Below, in pieces: positions 8,220 through 20,640 of a stretch of 54,391 bases of DNA. The translations under genes were made by a program, and so were the position numbers. Source of the stretch: Gnetum montanum (taxonomy: Eukaryota; Streptophyta; Gnetopsida; Gnetales; Gnetaceae); contig MNCI01017786.1 of assembly GCA_015680685.1 (NCBI GenBank), positions 127,273-181,663 on the forward strand, in the 5' to 3' direction. The number at the start of each line of letters is the position of its first letter. Position 1 is the first letter of the stretch. A model generated the notes under the pieces. The model was not told where the DNA came from. It did no database searches and saw nothing but the letters and a program-made list of their open reading frames with translations.

Positions 8220-10362
8220 CTTCACATAGGCACAATGATACTAAATTGCTAGTCCCTCAAGAATGTAAGGTGATGTATACTCATCCAAATGAGTATCTGC
8301 CTAACTTTCATCCTGCGTCAGGATGAATAACTACGATGGCGTGATATGGAAGGCAACATTATAATGCCTCCCAATCAATCTATGCATAGGATTCTACTTC
8401 AAACTCTTAGGATGTTGGGCATCTAGGATCTTCAAGAAGAGTACGTTGTGCATGATTATGACCATTGAGACTATCGTTTCACTAAAACACAACATAGGAG
8501 AGATTGACACCAAGAGAAGCATCATGAAATTATGAATGGGAAATGGTTCACCAATCCATTATTCCTGCTTAACCAAAATGATAATGAGGGTCCTCTCTCT
8601 AGGGGTTCTCAACATGAAGATTCTCCATCCCTTATTATTCGTGATGGGGATGCGACCTTGAATTTGTAGTTGATTATCAACAATCCAGGTTCAAGTAAAA
8701 ATGGAAGTCAAGGCAATGGCTCAAACAAGCATTAAGATGAAAAAATAACTAATGAACATGGACATAACAACCATAGATGAGTTGGCAGACACCATGGTTG
8801 TGGTAGTCCTCCTCCCTCTTCATCCTCTTCATCTACATCTTCTTCTTCCTCTTCTGGTTCTGACAAACTTTGCAGAAAGAATAATTTAGATGAAGGAAAA
8901 CAATGGGACAACAATGATGATTATCAAGCCCACCATGAACAAAGGGGTAGCAGAGGACATCATCAATGTCATCGAAATAATGATGATGATGAGCCTTTCT
9001 TGGTAACTCAAAGCATCCTAAATATTGTAGAGGCTATAAAAATTCCAACCAAGCATGTGGGAGATAGTCAAATTAGACGACTTAATATAAATAATATTTC
9101 TAGATTTAAGAGGGGATAAAAGCCTGATACACAAACACATCTTCAAGCTTTTCATGATGCATGTGCCTTACAAAATATTGAAAATGACTAGAAAAAATTA
9201 AAGCTATTTCCTAGAACACTCATCAAGGAAGTAGAAAGCTAGTATTTGTCCTTGGAGCCAGAATCCGTCCACAGGTGGAGTACAATGCTAGAGTTATTTA
9301 ATGATAAGTATCAAACATACTCCAAAGTGTCTAATATGAGAAGGAAAATCCAAGGATGGAAGAAAATAAACCATGAACCCTTGGATGCTACCATGGGTAG
9401 ATACTATTCTCTCATACATCGATGCCTTGGCCATGGTTATTCTTAATGGGAACAAATTTTCTATATCATAGATGGACTCAGATTGAAAACAAGAAGAACT
9501 CTTGGGGTCTATTTCCAAGGAAGACTATCAGAACTTAAAGCCCATTAGATTCAAAGGTGAATTGAGCATGTAGAAAAAGAAGAAGAAGAGTTAAGGAAAT
9601 GGAAAAGTATTGAAGAATACAACAATGATCCTTCCATAAAAAAGAGGGATGTCCAATTTTGTGACAATGAGAAGGAGTTACCTTTGATGAGGTGATGAAT
9701 AGAAAGACCTTGCCAATTCAAAACTGTATGTCTAAAATTTTGGCCAAGGTAGATAAAATGTGAGATTAATTAGATGAAAAATTCTAAATTACTTTAAAAA
9801 TAACTAAAGAATCAAGAGAGCAGAGTAGTGATCATGATTGTAGGAGGCAGAAAGAAGCTAAACATGCCTACCAAAGGGTTAAGGGTAAGATAACTGCAGT
9901 AGAGGGCATTGCAAAAATTCAATCAAATGATGATGGTGGGTGTGACATCTGCTAATATGAACATCTTAAGGTATGTTGCCCCATCATGTCATACTTATAG
10001 GAGTTTGGGATGTATGCTATGAGTTCACAACTAGCAAAAGGACAAATACTCAAAAGATTACGTTATCCTCAAGGTGATCCTAGATAGTTCCATCAGTAAC
10101 AATAATATTATTTAAGTGGAACTCCATTGCAATTGTACAAGCAATATCAATAATGTCACTAACCACAGTCATGGGGGATGCTACCACCAAGGTAGCAGTA
10201 TGCTTATAGATAATCAGATCCATATGGGTATTACATTTAGAAACCCCTATCTCCACATGACTCTTCTAGTCATGTTTCTCCTTTCCAAGATCACTACTAC
10301 CTTCCCAAATACTATAGAGCTCATTCTCCACATTCCTTTGGGATGTCACAGTAGCAGCAATA
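8220..10362 (+). pseudogene. Ath-2 gag
   Basis: The frames are broken by many stops. The recognisable core is the gypsy gag domain at about 9000-9540: FHDACALQN, then WSTMLELFNDKY, SNMRRKIQGW and YYSLIHRCLGHGYS, followed by GLRLKTRRTLG. A probable knuckle, CDIC...YEHLKVCC, lies near 9940-9985, and a Pro/Tyr-rich tail extends to about 10360. An acidic/Ser-rich stretch lies at 8790-8860. The sequence breaks off at the junction with Tat-2. Start not determined. Confidence 0.65.
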
Positions 10363-11766
10363 GTGTAGTAGTGCGATTACAATCTCTGGGATGTCATAGA
10401 CGTGGTGCTGGAAAGTACAAGGGAGGCTGAACCTACTAGGTTGGTAGTCGTCATGCAGGTGCAGGTGCAAGGAAGACTATGTCATGGTACTTGACAAGGT
10501 GTTAGGCTCAAGCGCTCAGGTGTAGGAGAAGTGAAGATGCTAGGAATGCTCAGATGATCAATGCTCAAATGATTTTCCCACCCTTAAAATGCTGATCGTT
10601 GGGGTATTTATAGGCTAGGGTTGATGTGAGATGTGGATTGGATGCCACGTGGCCTAGGTGCCATGTGGCACATGCATGGACAAGTCATGCTAACATGTTA
10701 TGCTTAAAGTGTTACACTTTAAAGGATATGAATAGGAACCTAGAGACTATTGAACTATGAGCACACCACTTGGACTACATGTGCTAGAGTTTGAGATTCC
10801 CATGTACCTACAAATAGTGCCAAAACAAATGCAACTTAGAGTCTATGGTATGGGACTACGTATTCCTCCTCTTCTAAGTAGGGTCAAGTGTAGGGACAAT
10901 TTTGGGGATCAATAGGGGGTGCAAAAGTAAAGAAAATTGTTGATCTTGGATTTCAAAGGGATGTTGAAGTTAAAATGAAGGCCGATGTTGAGTTCTAGGA
11001 ACTTTTGGAGGTTTTTAGAGGCATTTTCCATGTGTCAAGCTATCTACGCTACAGAAAGTGATAGAGTGTAGCATGAACACTTAGTATTTTTTTTGCAAAT
11101 TTCAACTTGCTACACTTGTCACGTTGTTTACACTACACAACATAGCAGAGTGTAGCACTAGTACTTTGATGAATTTTGCCAACATTTGCAATGTTTCTTT
11201 GTGTATGCTGCCCACACTTTGAGGTGTAGTAGGATGGGTAACCTCGGGATTTAGAAAGTCGCAAAATTCATCTCCCATGTTGAGATAGCTTGACAGATCC
11301 TTATCCAACACTTAGGCAAAATTTGGCCCTGAAACCTGTGTCAAGCTTGCTACGCTGTGTAGCATAGCAAAGTGTGATAGGGCTAAAGGATAGACTCTAG
11401 CTTGGTACTTGGGTGAATTGGCAACTAGGACATGGGTCAAGCTAGGTAAGCTAGAGAGCATAGTGAGCTTGATAGTCTAAGAGATAGAAAATTTTCCAAA
11501 CTATTTTGTCCATCCCAAGCAACCCTTAACCACTTCTGGCTTGACATTTATGTAGATTGGCCATGGAAGTGTGTGCCACATTGGTTATGCTGTAGAGCAT
11601 AGAAGGTAGACCTAGAAAATTTTTGCAAAAAGTAGGACCTCTAGTATGCTATGTTGTCTACATTGCATAACGTGACACTAGACTTAAGAAAATTTTACCC
11701 AAGTTTTGACACTTAGGAAAATCTGCCATTAAGTTGCAGGTGCCCAAAATTGGTGGTGTTTTGTTG
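10363..11766 (-). repeat. Tat-2 3' LTR, truncated
   Basis: It aligns with 26950-28410 of the 5' LTR. Its terminal ~400 bases (equivalent to 26559-26950) are missing, and it joins decayed Ath-2 gag near 10363. The far end (ggtggtgttttg, about 11766) corresponds to the LTR start at 28419. Confidence 0.75.
10605..10612 (-). promoter_or_regulatory. TATA box of the Tat-2 3' LTR
   Basis: TATAAATA on the minus strand, matching 27216-27223 in the other LTR. Confidence 0.55.
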
Positions 11767-13250
11767 TTGACATCTAGAGGATTGACCTAAGAGACATTGA
11801 AAAAGAATACAAAACATCATGATGAACATGACACCAACATCATTTTTCAGTGCCTACTTGGACGATGCTTCACTATGCTTGAGAGGGCTAAGGGAATGAG
11901 GTGTGATAGGAAATAGCTTAGGGAGATGGGTCAAGGGATGATGGGTGGAGAGGATAACAATAGGGTGCAATGTCATGATGGCTGGTCACCATAGCATGAT
12001 CCCTCGTTTGAGTGCTTATGAGGGAGTTATCATGCATAGGTGGCCTACTTATTGGATTTTGACCTCTCATTGGAGTGCTTGTGAGATGGTTGATCCAAGG
12101 CTGGATTAGTTGTGAAACAACAACTATGCCATTTGACTTGGACACTTGGCTTGTATCATTTTCTTTTTCTTCTATTCTTTTTTTGTGTTTTCTTTTTTTT
12201 TCTTGCTTCTTTTTGTGTTGCAAGGTGAATTGTGCACCAACATTTACTTAGAGGCAACCACATCGCATCTATAGGACAGGTGTTTCCTCCCTAGAATGAG
12301 TTGTGTTACATTTGTTTGGGGCTTTGACCAATCCACAAAGGCTTCCCATGGGACAAGTTGTGTTATGTCCATCATGGGTTCACCGGTAAACTGAAGGAAA
12401 TGTTTCACATCCATCGAGGAACCTTGCAAGGGGTGGTGGGAGATTGCAAGATCAAGAGATAGGGATCAGTTTTGGCTAGGTAGGGATTTGCACTCTTAAG
12501 TAGCTTGGTGAGCCAAAGTGGACATAGCGGAGCAATGCAGTACCTTGCCATTATGATGAAACACACCCTGGAATGACGCCACCCATAGAGAAAATAGGAA
12601 AAACAAGCACCATGTGAGATGAGGATGAAGTCCTGCTTGCCAGGGCATTGTGAGAGCTATGAGTGTTGCATCAATTGCATGTAATGTCCAAAGTAGGAAG
12701 GCTAGTGCAAGCATCAGTAGTGGTAGGATAGGAAAGATCTAGTAACCATATTAGAAGTGGGCACTCAAGTGATTAGAGGTGATGGTAGTGCAGGTGCTCA
12801 GGAATTCTCACCAAAGGTAGGAGCCAAGAAACTTAGCCATAGGGCAAGGCACCACGTTGTCGAATGCTCTTCCAGACTCTAACGATGACGAGGGCCAAAG
12901 GATGGCAATGTTGTGGTTGGGCCATAGTACTGCTAGGACTCTAGTGAGTGTTGCTAACGGTGAGAGATACAACAAGAATGATTGGTGGTGGTGACGGTAG
13001 CTCCGTAAGGTCCGTAAGAAGCTAAGTGGCATCTCTGGAAGATCAACAAGATGCCAGGGATGGTGATGCTACAAATGTTCTAGAGGAATTTTTCTTGATA
13101 ACACAAACTTCATTTTGGAATTGCAACACCCCACCCCATCCTACCCGATGATGTATGGGTAGGTGATGGAAGATTAAAGGTATTCTCACTCAATTGTTTG
13201 TAGAACTATGTGTGTTGAACTGTAGATGTTGAACTATGAACCTAGTTTTA
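11767..13250 (-). other. Tat-2 3' untranslated region with a purine tract
   Basis: It is non-coding. The block gaggaaacacctgtcctata (about 12268-12287 on the minus strand) and the following purine-rich A/G tract (12223-12150, minus) are conserved in Tat-3 (45597-45790) at the same distance, about 400 bases, from the 3' LTR. Lys-rich ORFs here are products of the purine tract and are not annotated. 12430-13250 shows no recognisable feature. Confidence 0.5.
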
Positions 13251-13258
13251 GATCTTGG

Positions 13259-13491
13259 TTGATGACATGTTGTGCTAGCTTAAGGTCCTAGTAGATTGTG
13301 ATCATAGTTTAAGGTCTTAGCAGACCACTATGCTAGTTTAACATTATAGCAAATGGTGGATGGCTAGTTTAGGATCATAGTGGATCCTGCTATGGATGCC
13401 AGTTTAGTGTCATAGCCCAAGGACATTTTGTGCTAGTTTAACATCATAGTGGACATCTATGCGAGTTTAACATCATAGCGGATGTGAACTT
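13259..13491. repeat. TAGTTTAA-type repeat array downstream of Tat-2 integrase
   Basis: About seven diverged copies of tagtttaacatcatagcggac, spaced roughly 27-36 bases. They lie just beyond the end of integrase and match Tat-3 44825-45055. They are a module border repeat, related to the array between pro and the antisense gene. Confidence 0.8.
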
Positions 13492-13519
13492 ACCTTGCTT
13501 CTGTCATTGGTGTGATATT

Positions 13520-14660
13520 GTATATTAGGTATATTATGGCTTCAAGTACGAGTGGTTTATAGGATTGGAAAACTCATTACCATCTAGATCAATGAGCTTG
13601 AAGGCTCTATTGTCATATGCCTTAGTGACCAAGAAAGGCCCTTCCTAGTTAGCTAAGAATTTGTCTATGGGCTCACAGACAACCTTGAGGACTAGAGCCC
13701 CTTTCTTGATTGGGCATTGATGCTGATTGTGATAGTGCTTTTGCCATTGCTTTTCTTGGTACCACTTGATGCAATTAAGTGTTTGCATGCACTCCTCCTC
13801 TATAAAGTCAAGTTTGATGGTTCTCAACTTATTGTTTTGAGTCTCATTAATGAAGCTCGAGAGGATCATGTAGAGCGATGGGACCTACAATTCAAAAGGC
13901 AACATTGCTTCAGATCTATACACAAGACTATATGGTGTTTTACCTATCATGGTTCTGCATGTCATGCAGTAGGCCCAACGTGTGTAGACTAGTTGTTTGT
14001 GTCATCGTCACTTATGATTATTAAGCATCCTTTTCAAAATGTTGAATATGACCTTATTTATAGCCTCCACTTAACCATTCACCTACAGGTAGTATGGGGA
14101 TGAGAAGGAATGTTTGATGACAAGGTTTTCATAGAAGACTTTGGTTTCTGCATTGCTAAACTATGGCTTGTTGTTTGTAACTATAGTCTTGGGAAGACCA
14201 AATTGGGTTACTATGTTGTTAAGAATGAATTTGCAAACTTGCTATGATGTTGTCTTCCTAAGGGGAATGACTTCAACCCACTTTGTGAAATATTTAGTTG
14301 TAGTAATGATGAAGCTATGTTTTGTGGAAGAATTAGGTGTTATAGGCTCGATGATGTCCAACCCCCAACATTGGAATGATCATGTGTTCTACATAGTATG
14401 TAGTTTAGTGGGTGGCATGTGCATTAGGTTCCCATACCACTGACACATGTTACATGTCTTGACCTTGGAGATGCAATCATGCTCCATGTAAGGCTAGTAA
14501 TAGCCTAAGCATATGATTTTTTTCGCCATTTCCCTAAGAGCTATATGACCCTCACATAGTCCTTCATGGTCTTGGTCAATGATCTTTTACACTTCACTAT
14601 CGCTAATGAAAGTTAATAGTATTTTGTCATAGGATCTGTGACATAAGGTATTATCACCTA
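13520..14660 (-). pseudogene. Tat-2 integrase
   Basis: The N-terminal zinc-binding region (CNMCQWYG, about 14430-14460) precedes a DDE core: GLDIIEPI (first Asp), KWVEVIPL, then TNNKP where the usual TDNG has lost the second Asp, SSPYY and VEAINKVI. The C-terminal domain is clear in 13869-13530 (EGPFLVTKAYDNRAFKLIDLDG). The last block is typical of Tat integrases. Frames change repeatedly, and TAG or TAA replaces probable Gln codons. Non-functional. Confidence 0.8.
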
Positions 14661-14849
14661 GAAGGACATATTGCCATGATTATTTTTGCACTGCATCCTT
14701 TTGGGTAGAGGTTAAGTTTTGTGGAGGCTCTCCTTGTTGGAGGTATGACTTAATATCATCATACCACTCTTGGACATGAGTTGTACTTATGGATGTAATG
14801 TTTGTTGTGTGAGTTATGGGTTCTTTGCAATCCACTATTGAAGCGGCCA

Positions 14850-15335
14850 AAGTAGAGAACATGTTTGGTGCTATTCTTAAGGATAAAGTAGCTAGTGCGT
14901 TAGCTATGGCATTTTCATTGTGGGGTATATGTTGGACATCTATGGTTGCAAGTTGCTTAAGAAAGTGCTTTGCCAAATCATGATAAGGTTGTAGATGTTA
15001 TGCCTTATAAGTGTAAACCTCTGTAACTTGGTTAATGACCAGCTGTGAGTTGCCTCAAACTACTATGTTTTAAATTCCTAGCTCTTGAATTGCTAAGATG
15101 CCTCTAAGGAGACCTTCGTACTTTGCCATGTTGTTTGTACAAGGAAATGCAAAGTGATATGCGAAGGGTCAAATCTCCCTAGAGGGAAATTTGATAATGG
15201 TAGTGGCACTACCACTTTGTGTGGTCAAAGCTCCATCAAAGTGTAAAATAGCCTCAAATTTTGTATGTACTTGAATTATGTTGCTAACATGCTTGTCTAG
15301 GAATTCCAAGTCTATTGTTGCTTAATCATCCATAG
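14850..15335 (-). pseudogene. Tat-2 second RNase H (archaeal-type RNase H, Tat lineage)
   Basis: It is downstream of the ordinary gypsy RNase H. The blocks are LHFDGALTTQSGSA (with the first catalytic Asp), NMAKYEGLLRGILAIQELGI, QLVINQVTEVYTYKA and PYHDLAKHFLKQL, ending with HIPHNENAIANALATL. This FDGA...MAKYEGL...QLV pattern is that of the additional RNase H of plant Tat elements. It is broken by several stops. Confidence 0.75.
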
Positions 15336-15339
15336 GTGA

Positions 15340-15790
15340 AGCCATGAGTTATGTAGCTATTGCTTGACCTTTTGTGGATGCCTGCGCTACATAGTGTAGG
15401 TCAAAATCCATGGTTATTGCCTTCCACCTTGCTATTATACTACTTTCATATATGTTTGTTGTAATGGCCCTAAGTATGTTGCTCTTGCAGATGACATTGA
15501 CTTGACTGTGGAAAAGATAATGCCTCCACTTTTTAAGTGCAAAGACTAATGTGAGCCAGTTCTTCTCCACATCATTATATTTCAGCTCATGAGCTATTAG
15601 CGCATGTCTTAAGTAATAAACAGGGATCTCAAAGCCATCGTCTCACTTTTGGCAAAGTAGAGAAGCAATGGACATGTTTGAGGTTGTAAGGTAAATGTAG
15701 AAAGGTTTATCTCCTTGCGGTGGGTGGACTATTGGTAGTTGAGCCAGCTCCTTTATCAAGTTTTCAAATGCTACTTGGCACTAATCTATT
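15340..15790 (-). pseudogene. Tat-2 gypsy RNase H
   Basis: It follows RT directly. The segment LTLVFALKKWRHYLFHSQVNVICKSN corresponds to the block ...A..K.RHYL....v.v.tD of gypsy RNase H, followed by ITTNIYESSIIARWKAITMDFDLHYV. The Asp of the TD motif reads S (KSN), so the catalytic site is lost. Confidence 0.7.
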
Positions 15791-16990
15791 CACTCAAAGT
15801 TAACCCCCTTTTTGAGTAGGTGTTGCATTGGCTGCAACTTATCAGTCAATCTTGTAATAAACCTATGTATGAATTGTAGCCTACCTTGTAACCCATATAA
15901 CTCCTTAAGGTTTGCTAATGGTGATAAGTTGGTGATAGCCTTAACCTTGTTAGGGTCTACATGTATTCTTACTTCTGACACCACAAAGCCTAACATGTGA
16001 CCAGTTTTGATGCCAAAGACACACTTTTTGGGGTTAATCCTAAGGTCATGTCTAAGGCAATGTTTGAGGACATAGTCCAAGTCATCTTCGTGGTTATGAG
16101 AAACTTTGGACTTAATTGCTATTTCTTCAAAGTAGTCATTAAGCAAGTCTAATAGATAGTCGCTAAAGATGTATGACATTGCACATTGATTTGTTGCTCA
16201 TATGTTCTTTAGTCCAAACGACATCATTATATAACAAAATGTACCCTAGGGGGTCATGAAAGTAGTGCTAAGTTGGTGTTCTAAGTTGATGTGAGTTTGG
16301 TTGTACCCTGAGAATTTGTCCATGAAGGACAACAAGGCATGATCAATCTTAGTATCAATGAGTTGGTCAATACTAGGTAATGAAAAATCATCTTTAATGG
16401 TTTTCTTGTTTAGGTCTTGGAGGTTTATGCAAATGTGTATACTTCTTTTCTTCTTGGGGAAAAATACAATGTTTGAAACCCAGTCAATGTAGTCAAATGT
16501 CTGAATGAAACATGCTTTGTAAAGCTTAGTGATCTCATCGTAGATGACCAATGTGATCTCAAGCTTAACTTTACAAGCTTTTTTCTTAACTAGCTTAATG
16601 CGTGGATCTAGGATAATGTTATGTTGTATTATACGTGGGTCTAAGCCTGGCATGTCCTTGTAGGACCATATGAACACCTTAACATTGTCACTAAGGTTGT
16701 TAGAAATGCTTTTTTGGATTTGAGGCTCTAACAAGGAACTTATTTTCAATGATTTTACCTCACCTTTACAGGTTGTTACAGGGACTTCTATGAGGGGATC
16801 CTCAGTTACATCACCTGCTTCTAAGTCTAGAGCTTGGACTAGATGTTCTGGCTAATCTAGTGATGTCTTTAGGGATGCTATGTTGGTGTCATAGTTAAGT
16901 GGTTTGAAGTCCAAAATTTTTATGTTTATGCATGTCGTGAGTTTGCCATAAGGTCTAGTCAAGACTAAAAGCAAATGAAGACTCTCGTAT
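15790..16990 (-). pseudogene. Tat-2 reverse transcriptase
   Basis: The pol frame starts near 16990 without a clear ATG. RT blocks in order: VFIWSYKDMPGLDP, ITKLYKACFIQ, VVFFPKKKRSIHICINLQDLNKKT, DDFSLPSIDQLID, SFMDKFSGYNQ, then after a frame change YFEEIAIKS at about 16110-16138, where YVDD is expected. Next come HCLRHDLRINPKKCVFGI, LGFVVSEVRIHVDPNKVKAI and LQGRLQFIHRFI. Both catalytic Asp codons read Glu. There are several TAG/TAA stops. Spacing and order are those of Ty3/gypsy. Confidence 0.85.
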
Positions 16991-17185
16991 GCATTCATTT
17001 TTCATGAGATCCTACAACAAAACTAGAAAAATATCAAGCGACACCTATTTTAATAAAGTAAAATGCATAAATAAGGAAGACAATTCTATGAAAATTAACT
17101 ATGCAGTATTTAAAGTGATTTATTTATATATATTTTATTATATATTTTTTTTATTTCTACTACCTCAATTGGCCATGAAATTGCT

Positions 17186-17216
17186 AGTTTAAGATCATAG
17201 CAAACCATAGACTATG
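17186..17216. repeat. Single TAGTTTAA-type unit between pol and the antisense gene
   Basis: tagtttaagatcatagcaaac is one copy of the module border repeat. It lies in the gap between the start of pol (minus) and the promoter of the antisense gene (plus). Confidence 0.55.
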
Positions 17217-17434
17217 CGTGAGGTGTAAGTCTAAGTAAAGCTTAAAAGGTTTAAAACATGGGACCGAGCTGAATGTTTATTGAGCAAGTAGAAAAAATGT
17301 AAAAAAGAAAATTTCAAGTGTAAGAAGTTGAAAAAGTTAGAAAATTTTCTAACTTTGGGTGTTACACTCATCTCGTGTTATGCACGAGACATGGAACGTC
17401 TTGGGAGGGTGACATGTCACTTGACCTTGAAGAG

Positions 17435-17442
17435 TATAAATA
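17435..17442 (+). promoter_or_regulatory. TATA box of the Tat-2 antisense gene
   Basis: TATAAATA within agagtataaatagagg, 143 bases before the first ATG of the plus-strand gene. It is not in an LTR, so it would be an internal promoter directed against the sense transcript. The inference rests on motif and spacing. Confidence 0.5.
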
Positions 17443-19684
17443 GAGGTTTCACCCATGGTAAACTTGTCATTTTCACCATTAGAACCAATAGTGATTCGAG
17501 TGTAGCACAATCAAGGCTGAGCATAGCAGCTGCAAAGGAATGTTAGAGCATGACAACAGAAAAGCTAGAGCATAGCAATCAAAGATGGCACGTAGGAGTG
17601 AACATAGACACCCTAGCCTCACCAACGTTGACGAAGATGAGTGTACCCTGTGACATCTTCCTAGGGCATGTATTGAGGAACGCTAAGAGAGACTATCTAC
17701 CAAGTAAGTTGTCACACTACACCCTTGTGATTTTGTTCTTTTCTTACCTTTCCACTCATCTGGACTTTGGGTTTTGGGGTTTTGATTTCTTGAAAGGTGG
17801 CCTATCGTGGGTAGGGATTATTATCATCGCCACTGCAACCACTGTGCCATGGCCAATGAGGGAGCACTATGAATTTATTTTTTTTCTTTTGCCCCCATTT
17901 TTTGTTTTGGTGTTGAGGGTTTGTGGGTATCCAGCACTGTGGTGCTAGGCAAGGGATTCAGCAAGGGTGTCTACACATCTAGTATCATGGGATGGGATGA
18001 GGTTTTCTGTAGTGTCTGGCACCATGGGATGGAATGGGGGTTTTATGTGTACTGCGAGAATAGAGTGTCTTGAGGGTTTGGGTGCTCTACTTGCCACGCT
18101 ACAAAACAAGGGTTTCTTGCCTGCCTCGCATCACGGGATAGAGTAAGGCTTTTTATGGTGTCCCATGCCATAGGATAGGATAGGGGTTTCATAGGATAAG
18201 ATTTGACCAAGGCAATCAAGGGTGTGTGTCAAGCTTTGGGCATCCCTAAGAGCGTGACAAGAAGTAAAATATTGATGTTGATATGTTCATCACTTAGAAA
18301 ATTTTTCTTGTTCTGCAACTATCACATTCCTTGGGAGTGTGATCGGCACTTGAAAATTTTTTTCAACTTTTTTCCAGTAGCTTTGTAGTTGTCACACTTC
18401 CTGGCAGTGTGACCAACACTTAGAAAAAAATTCTAGTTGGAAAGTGTCGCGCTTTGTGGGGAGCATGACCAATAGTTAGAAAATTTTTGGATTTGAAATT
18501 GTCATGCTCAGTAGGGAGTGACCAACATTTAGAAAATTTTTAATATTTTCTTTAGTATTATGACATTTAGAAAAAAATGTAAGGGTTAGTTCTGTGCCTC
18601 ATTTAGAACCAGGCATGTTAGATGGTGGTGCCAACATCCCTTCCCTATGGGGCTTGGAAAAATGTTAAGTATGTTGCATGTAATAAATTATGTTTTCTTT
18701 TTATCTTATTTCATGGATTGTTTGTCTATTACCTTTTGTTGTTTTTTTTACCTTCTTCTAATACTAATGTTTTCATTACTGTGGCATTATAGGATCTTGT
18801 TGAAACCTGCTCTCATCATAGTCAAACTGTTGGGGATCCTATGTTATATGAGTGATCCTATATCAAATATTTTTGCACCATATGCACATGTGGGACACTA
18901 CATTGTTTAGTTTCAGGAGAGTGCACAAGAATTCTTATAATTCCTACTTTGCCACTTCAGTGTGCTCATATGGTCACACTTATTAGTTGAAGCAGTAGGA
19001 ATCATTGTTGAGATGTTGTTGCCTGGGGCAAATTGAGGCATCTTGAAATTCATGTCAGAAAAAATTACTGAAAGTGAAGGGGTAGGGAGCTCGAGCCAAT
19101 GCCCAAAAGGCCTCAAGCTCTTGTCTTGGATCTGGGAGATGCCCAAGTTCCAATGCTACGATAAGTACAACACTGTATTTCTTGCCCTTCGTGTGCACAT
19201 GACCTTTCAAAACTCACCTAGGATAGTTTACTATGCTAGAGGGTGAGCCCTATTGTGATTTGAGTTTATTTTACGCTACCTATTGTCTCATGACTTAGGA
19301 TGCTTACTACCTTTCTTATTATTGTTGATTTTCTATTAATGCAAATGGCCTCCACGATTGAGAGAGGATATTAGCCCTGGTTCAAACAACCCTACCAGAA
19401 TTCTCATCTACTAAGAACATGCATGTTGGCGTTATAGGGCAAGTTGGGGTAGATATGGTGAATTATCTTAGTAGGTACTCCAACTCCTATGTGAAGTGTT
19501 GGGATCTCAACTAGTTGAACGTTTAGTGGACATCCCAGATACCAAGTGTGGAGGAGGTTTCAGTTCCACTACCACCATTTTGCACACCGTTTGTGCCACA
19601 TAAGTTGCATCACCTATTTATTTTCATGCATTTCTGATTTTTACATTTTTATCATGTTGTTGATTCCACTTTTGTTTACTGCAG

Positions 19685-20640
19685 TTGCAGCCAAATCCAA
19701 AGAGGTTATAGTGGTTGTCTCAGGATGCACTGAGGCTAATCTTCTCTTCAAGTATGGTGAAGTTGATAGCTTGTAGTATTGGTTGTGCAACAAGGCCCTA
19801 GCAAGGGTAACTCAAAATCTTAAATAGGCTAGGCTCATGGGCATTTTGTTGGTTGTGCACCCAAACATTCTAATAGTGGCAATGATCACCCTAGTCAACT
19901 CTGACAGTCTACCAATAGGTGAGAAGACTAATAAGGAGTTGAACCATAGAGGGGACATTGAAGAATGGCTGGACATTAAGAAAGGTTGCAAGGGTATACC
20001 CATGAAGCAAGTGAAATTGTTGGTGGCCCAACACCTATATCTCGTCTTCCAGGCTCATGAATTTTCTAAGCTACTTTTTCAAGGAAAGGTCCTTAGGGTA
20101 GAGCAAGCTTGGGTAATGAGAGATGTAATAGAGGAAGTGACACAATATAACTGGGCCAAATACCTTGCCAATGGCTTGTGAGTTGAAATTGTCAAACTTC
20201 ACGAAAACCTCGAAGCACAATTCCACATGCATTTTGCATTCTTCATAGAGTGCCTACAAAGGTTTGCAGAATTCTTGGTGGTCCATGAGAATAGACTATG
20301 GATTATGCAAGATTGTACTCAAACTTCCAAGCCATGTATCTGCCATTTGTTTCACATGACATGATCACAAGACCCCCAAGAGGCCACTGGTGAGTCCTTT
20401 TCAGTGACTACCAAGGGCCATGTGGGGCCATCCTACCATGCACATGATAGTGCTAGAAAGGCTCCTCCCCACAAACATGGGTAACAAAGAAAGGGGGGCA
20501 CAACTCATCATTGAGATGGTGAAGTCAACAATGCAAATCAAGAAGCCCCACCCTATAGAGGAGCTCACATGCGAAGCTAAAGAAAGGGGCAAAAAATTGT
20601 GGTTCAGACTTAACAATGCATGATCAAAATTAGCTACTAA
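19685..20640 (+). pseudogene. Largest exon of the Tat-2 antisense gene
   Basis: After the acceptor tttactgcag, an almost continuous frame of about 230 codons includes VIVVVSGCTEANLLFKYGEV, hydrophobic MGILLVVHPNILIVAMI, charged KTNKELNHRGDIEEWLDIKK and QLKLL...WAKYLANGL. A frame change near 20400 leads into a Lys/Glu-rich end (KERGAQLIIEMVK). The open length, low stop density and codon-like conservation argue that it was coding. Confidence 0.5.

Noticed and set aside
8732-8914. Minus-strand ORF with a Glu/Asp run
   Set aside because: It is the complement of a Ser-rich ctt/cat stretch of Ath-2 gag on the plus strand.
12150-12223. Lys-rich ORF (HKKKQEKKRKHKK) on the minus strand, looking like a nuclear localisation signal
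   Set aside because: It is the translation of a purine tract in the 3' UTR that is not open in the homologous Tat-3 tract.
17866-17905. T-rich and hydrophobic short ORFs at 17550-17948 and 18647-18910 as membrane proteins
   Set aside because: They overlap proposed introns, whose T-rich tracts translate as Phe and Leu runs.
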